A stretch of 64,000 bases of DNA, taken from NCBI RefSeq assembly GCF_000002985.6, contig NC_003281.10, positions 8,494,001-8,558,000 on the forward strand, read 5' to 3'. The notes below the pieces were generated by a model that was given only the letters and a program-made list of their open reading frames with translations, was not told where the DNA came from and did no database searches. Each line of letters opens with the position of its first letter. Position 1 is the stretch's first letter. The stretch is from Caenorhabditis elegans (taxonomy: Eukaryota; Nematoda; Chromadorea; Rhabditida; Rhabditidae). The position numbers were made by a program, and so were the translations under genes. Shown here one piece after another: positions 60,308-64,000 of this stretch.

Positions 60308-60357
60308 TGTGGTTTGTAGCATAGTTCAAAGTCATTCTAGAGGGGGCTCAGAGGGAG
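60308..60357 (+). promoter_or_regulatory. Upstream block shared with the first GST gene
   Basis: TGTGGTTTGTAGCA (60308-60321), then TTCAAAGTC and GAGGGGGCTCAGAGGG, aligns in order with 57891-57940. The copy here lacks the CAGCTATGCTA palindromic part seen in the first. Confidence 0.55.
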
Positions 60358-60655
60358 TTCTTTCGCTATGTCATCGTTTGTTTTTGCACACCAAGAAAAA
60401 TGAAAATAAATGCTCTAGGATGTCATGGATCGTTTCCATTCTTAATAAGTAGAAGCTAGGATTTCCTATACAAAAATAAGTAATCTTCGTTTCTACGTCT
60501 ATCAACTTAAATTTTTGTATACAATCCACTTTGGTAATATTCAAGGCCTTCCTGTAAAATGTTTTATGATCAATCCGTTACACCAAGAAAACAAGTGCAA
60601 TTTGTCATCATGTAGGCTTCCGCCTGTGTTTACTTCCTTCCCCCAGCACAACACT

Positions 60656-60671
60656 GACTATTTATACCAAA
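60656..60671 (+). promoter_or_regulatory. TATA-like core promoter of the second GST gene
   Basis: GACTATTTATACCAAA, identical to 58388-58403 and 140 bases before the ATG at 60796. The acceptor ACATTGCAG ends at about 60773. Confidence 0.6.
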
Positions 60672-60795
60672 TTAATAATGCAGCATTCCTCATGTGATAA
60701 CTCGTTTGACTTTTATATCTTTCTACGTGCATCTTTCAAGCTCGAAAATTAATTTTAAAAATTTACATTGCAGAACAATTGCGGAACGAAGAAGC

Positions 60796-61681
60796 ATGTC
60801 AGTCCTATCAGGATTAAACACTAAAGTTGTCAAAAATGGTACGTTATTGAGATTGTTTTTGTCTGACAACTGAATTACCAAGATTCTTTCAGGTGATCCA
60901 GCTCCAGCTCCACCAGCTTCAGGAACCATTCGTATCTACAATATGCGATATTGCCCATGGGCTCAACGTGCTCTAATCTTTGCGTCTCTCAAAAAGATCC
61001 CGACCGAAGTAATCAACATCCATTTGGATCAAAAACCAGATTGGTTTTTCACGAAACATTACAAAGGACAAGTTCCAGCACTAGAGCACGACGAGGGAAA
61101 GAAAATTGTGATTGAGTCAGCTGTGATTCCAGAATATTTGGATGATATCTATCCAGAACCTCGTATTATTCCAACTGACCATTACGAGAAAGTTCAGCAA
61201 AAGTTATTGTTGGATAGAATCAGTGGACAACTTTCTTCTGCATTCTACGGTGTTGTTCAAGCGGCCAAAATTTCTGATCTTCTCAAGGAAAAACTAGTTG
61301 AACTTGCAAAAGCATATGATACAGCAGAGGAACTCTTGACTGGAGATTTTTATTCAGGCACGAAATATTTTAATATTGAAACTAATCAGTTTAATTAAAA
61401 TTAATTTAATATTTAAATCTTCAGGAACATCAAAACCAGGATTTGTCGATTATCTCATATATCCGAACATTCAACGTGCTTTCTGGACTTCCCATATCAT
61501 CAAGGATTTCCCATTAAAAGTAGAATCGTTCCCAGGACCAAACTATCCGAAACTATCTAAATGGTATAAAAGATTGGATTCAATTCCAGAAGTTATTGCT
61601 ACCAGCCAACCAACTGAAACAGCAGTTGAGTTCTTCAAAAGCTGGATTATTGGAGCACCAAACTTTGACTATGGATTGTAA
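60796..61681 (+). CDS. gsto-2: Omega-class glutathione transferase (second of tandem pair)
   Basis: Paralogue of the preceding gene with the same exon plan: 60796-60838 (MSVLSGLNTKVVKN), 60893-61357 and 61425-61681; 254 residues, exon lengths 43, 465 and 257 in both genes. The active-site cysteine is in RYCPWAQRA (Cys35), with KGQVPALEHDEG and VIESAVIPEYL conserved; it ends NFDYGL. The second intron starts with GC (TCAG|GCACGA) instead of GT. If retained, it would give a product ending after GTKYFNIETNQFN, without the distal helical domain. The symbol is my best recollection and could belong to the neighbour; the family call is firm. Confidence 0.9.
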
Positions 61682-63434
61682 ATATCTTCTCTTCGTTACA
61701 AATTGCATATGAGTATTTGAATGTAAATAAACTTTTTGGAGAGATTGAAGCAGACTTTTTTGTTTATCCAGAAAGTAAGACAAAGAGGGAGATGCTATTA
61801 GTGACAGATGATGGTTGAGAATAAGAGAAAAAGGATGAAAACGACGAGATCTGATTGTTGTCTCTCGTCCAGTCACTTTCCATTTCATTTTTATAGAAAT
61901 ACTTCGGCGACGCGGATGCGTGTCTGCTTCTTGCAAACTATTCTTCCTCTTATAAAGTTGGCTTTGAGGATTTATTTTTTTTTGAAAATTGTTTTCTTTT
62001 AACTGACACCGGAGTTTTATTTCTATAGGTTTTTATGAAAAGTTTTATCATGAAGTGAACTTGTCACCTCTGTTCGGTTTCTTGTGTTTTTGATATTAAG
62101 TCTAACTGTCCCTTTTTATGAAATGTAATTTTTTTAATTTTGTATAAGCTTCATACAGTACGGACGTTTTGAACATTTGATGAGTCAGAGTTAAAGAGAA
62201 AACTGATAATTTTTTTTCCATCTTTCTCCTCACTTGTGAATAAACTAAACGCATTTCTGTGGACGTTCCAAGTGTAATATGAGAGTTGTTTTCATTTGGA
62301 AATGCGGGAATATATTGAATCTTCCATTAGATGTTCAGGAATATATAAATACGTTGTCTGCTCTGAAAATTCACACGGAAAATCTAAAAATTGTCAAATT
62401 ATAGATTTCATTCTCAAATGACTATATAACATTTTATTTTTGCAATTTCTTTTCAATTAGGAAACATTTCAAAAAGCTACGTTGTTTTTCACATTCAAAA
62501 TGATTACTGTCGGTGCGTTCATTTTCCGAGTTTTTCCAATTTCACGCTTGCTCTTCTTCGTAAAAAACTCGTAATTTAGAAATTGTGTCTAGATCAAAAA
62601 AAAAATTTTCTGAGCAATCCTGAATCAGGCATGCTCTCTAAACAACTCTCAGATATCTGAGATATGGGAAGCAAATTTTGAGACCTTACTAGTTATAAAA
62701 ATCATTAAAAATCAACGCCGACAGTTTCTCACAGAAACTTAAACCGAAAAATCCCAACGAAGACTTCAGCTCTTTTTTCTTTGAAATTTGAGACAAAGGC
62801 CCGTTCTATTGTCTTTCCGACTCACATCGTTCATTAATAAATCGTTCTTTCTTCTACTTCATTCATCAATTTCCTCTTGACCAGAGAGAGTCCCTACTCT
62901 TGAAGCTCCTCTTCTTTACTCTTTTCTTACTTACGCACAAAAAGTCTCTCTATCACTGCGTCTCTCTATCCATCTCTTCTACATGTCACTTGTCGTCTCT
63001 GCGCCTCTATAACACGTAACAATCTCTACCTTCAAGTTCTCTAGTCACCTGTCTTCGTCTATACCTTTTGCCACGAAAATTACTACGTAGAAGCTGTCCT
63101 ATTGTAAAGATGAAACAGTTTGAAGAGAAATTGGATGATTGTGATCTATTGGTCTCAGAATTTGATGGATTTCTTTTCCATGTTTTCAATTTTAACGTCT
63201 ATATTCTTACCTAGGTACTCATAATTTTAACTTTGTTTATATTTTTATAAACTTATAAGTTACAATTTTTAAATCAGTTAACAACTTCCTATAATCAAAT
63301 TGTATTCTATTTTTTTTGGCACAAACACATATAAATGTCCAAATATTTGCGCACGAGTCACCCCTCTCCACTCATTTGCCGCCCAATTTTGACGTTTTCT
63401 TCCTTGCACATTTTGACAGCATTTCTAATTTCAG
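61682..63434. other. Intergenic DNA after the GST pair
   Basis: AATAAA at 61726-61731 ends the second GST transcript. C/T-rich sequence at 62860-63060 resembles a promoter for the next plus-strand gene. An ATG frame at 63110 (MKQFEEKLDDCDLLVSEFDG...) ends without a donor in the phase needed by the exon at 63435. Nothing else was recognised. Confidence 0.5.
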
Positions 63435-63554
63435 GAAATTCTTCATATATCAATTGGTCAGTCACAATTATCCTCCTCATTCTTGGACTTTACGCCTGTC
63501 ATCGATTTTTGAACATGAAGAAGTTGACTCGAGATGCACAGGAACCACTTTTAC
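63435..63554 (+). CDS. Partial gene: single-span membrane protein, exon near window end
   Basis: The acceptor TTTCTAATTTCAG and donor GTGAGT frame an exon that reads, after one borrowed base, GNSSYINWSVTIILLILGLY, then ACHRFLNMKKLTRDAQEPLL. It has one hydrophobic helix (WSVTIILLILGLYAC) followed by a basic cytosolic segment. It enters in phase 1 and leaves one base. The upstream exon was not identified and the gene continues past 64000. A trans-spliced start at the internal ATG (MKKLTRDAQEP) is an alternative. No family recognised. Confidence 0.5.
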
Positions 63555-64000
63555 GTGAGTTTTTAAAGATTTTTTTTTTGAAAATTGATGTCTTGCATTT
63601 TATTTAGCTCACTGGATAGTAGAAAAAATATTTTTTTTATCTATTTGAAAATCAAATGTGTTAAAAAAATATTTTTGGAGAAAAATAACTGAAAGCTCCT
63701 TTCTGAATTATTGTTTTATTATTAAACATTTGTTTTCTTCTAACTTTATGTTTTTTAATGTTTTTTTTTTACTTTTTAAATCCTGAATTATTTTGTGAAA
63801 ATTCAAACAGTTTCATTTTTAAAATTTCAAACCCTGATAAAAAGTTCAATATTTTTCACTGAACTTTAATTTTTTTAAAAGTTTATGAAAATTTCCTATG
63901 AAATTAAGTTCAGAAGTTTTTTAGCTCATATCCGCCCCTCCACAAGGAATAAAATTCGAAAATATATTTATGGAACTATTTTTATTTTATCAATTTTTCT

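Noticed and set aside
1-64000. CRISPR array, prokaryotic operon, phage or intact transposon with terminal repeats and transposase
   Set aside because: None seen; the DNA is eukaryotic with spliced genes, and no transposase-like or reverse-transcriptase-like frame was recognised.

Overview
This window is nematode nuclear DNA, almost certainly Caenorhabditis elegans (chromosome III). It is AT-rich. Exons are short and nearly all acceptors read TTTTCAG. Poly-A signals are AATAAA, several genes start just after a trans-splice-like acceptor, and the proteins read as C. elegans PAC-1 and TRP-1. Gene models were built by hand from splice signals and reading-phase continuity; no alignment was run.

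Left part (1-24.4 kb): the plus-strand RhoGAP gene pac-1, open at its 5' side. It has at least 19 coding exons, with a PH domain split over two exons and a RhoGAP domain in one large exon. Three large introns hold phase-compatible candidate alternative first exons, so internal promoters are likely.

Middle (24.9-38.6 kb): a cluster of small genes. In order these are a minus-strand multi-exon gene for a small two-helix membrane protein, a minus-strand two-exon gene of 105 codons, a plus-strand secreted-protein gene with one signal-peptide leader and three alternative terminal exons (each Gln/Asn/Ser-rich), a plus-strand acidic protein gene with two overlapping frames, and a convergent minus-strand gene whose stop codon is followed by a +1-frame open region.

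39.2-51.6 kb: the plus-strand TRPC channel gene trp-1 (15 coding exons plus a possible distal first exon) is convergent with a minus-strand gene for a 384-residue seven-helix receptor-like protein. Intron 11 of trp-1 carries repeat-like DNA, including a decayed tRNA-like segment.

Right part (51.6-64 kb): mostly gene-poor, with a possible 73-residue secreted-peptide gene, a tandem pair of omega-class glutathione transferase genes that share promoter blocks, and the 5' part of a membrane-protein gene cut by the window end. The second GST gene has a GC-AG intron.

The genes do not form an obvious pathway. pac-1 acts in cell polarity (RhoGAP at cell contacts), trp-1 in cation entry, and the GSTs in thiol/redox and stress chemistry.
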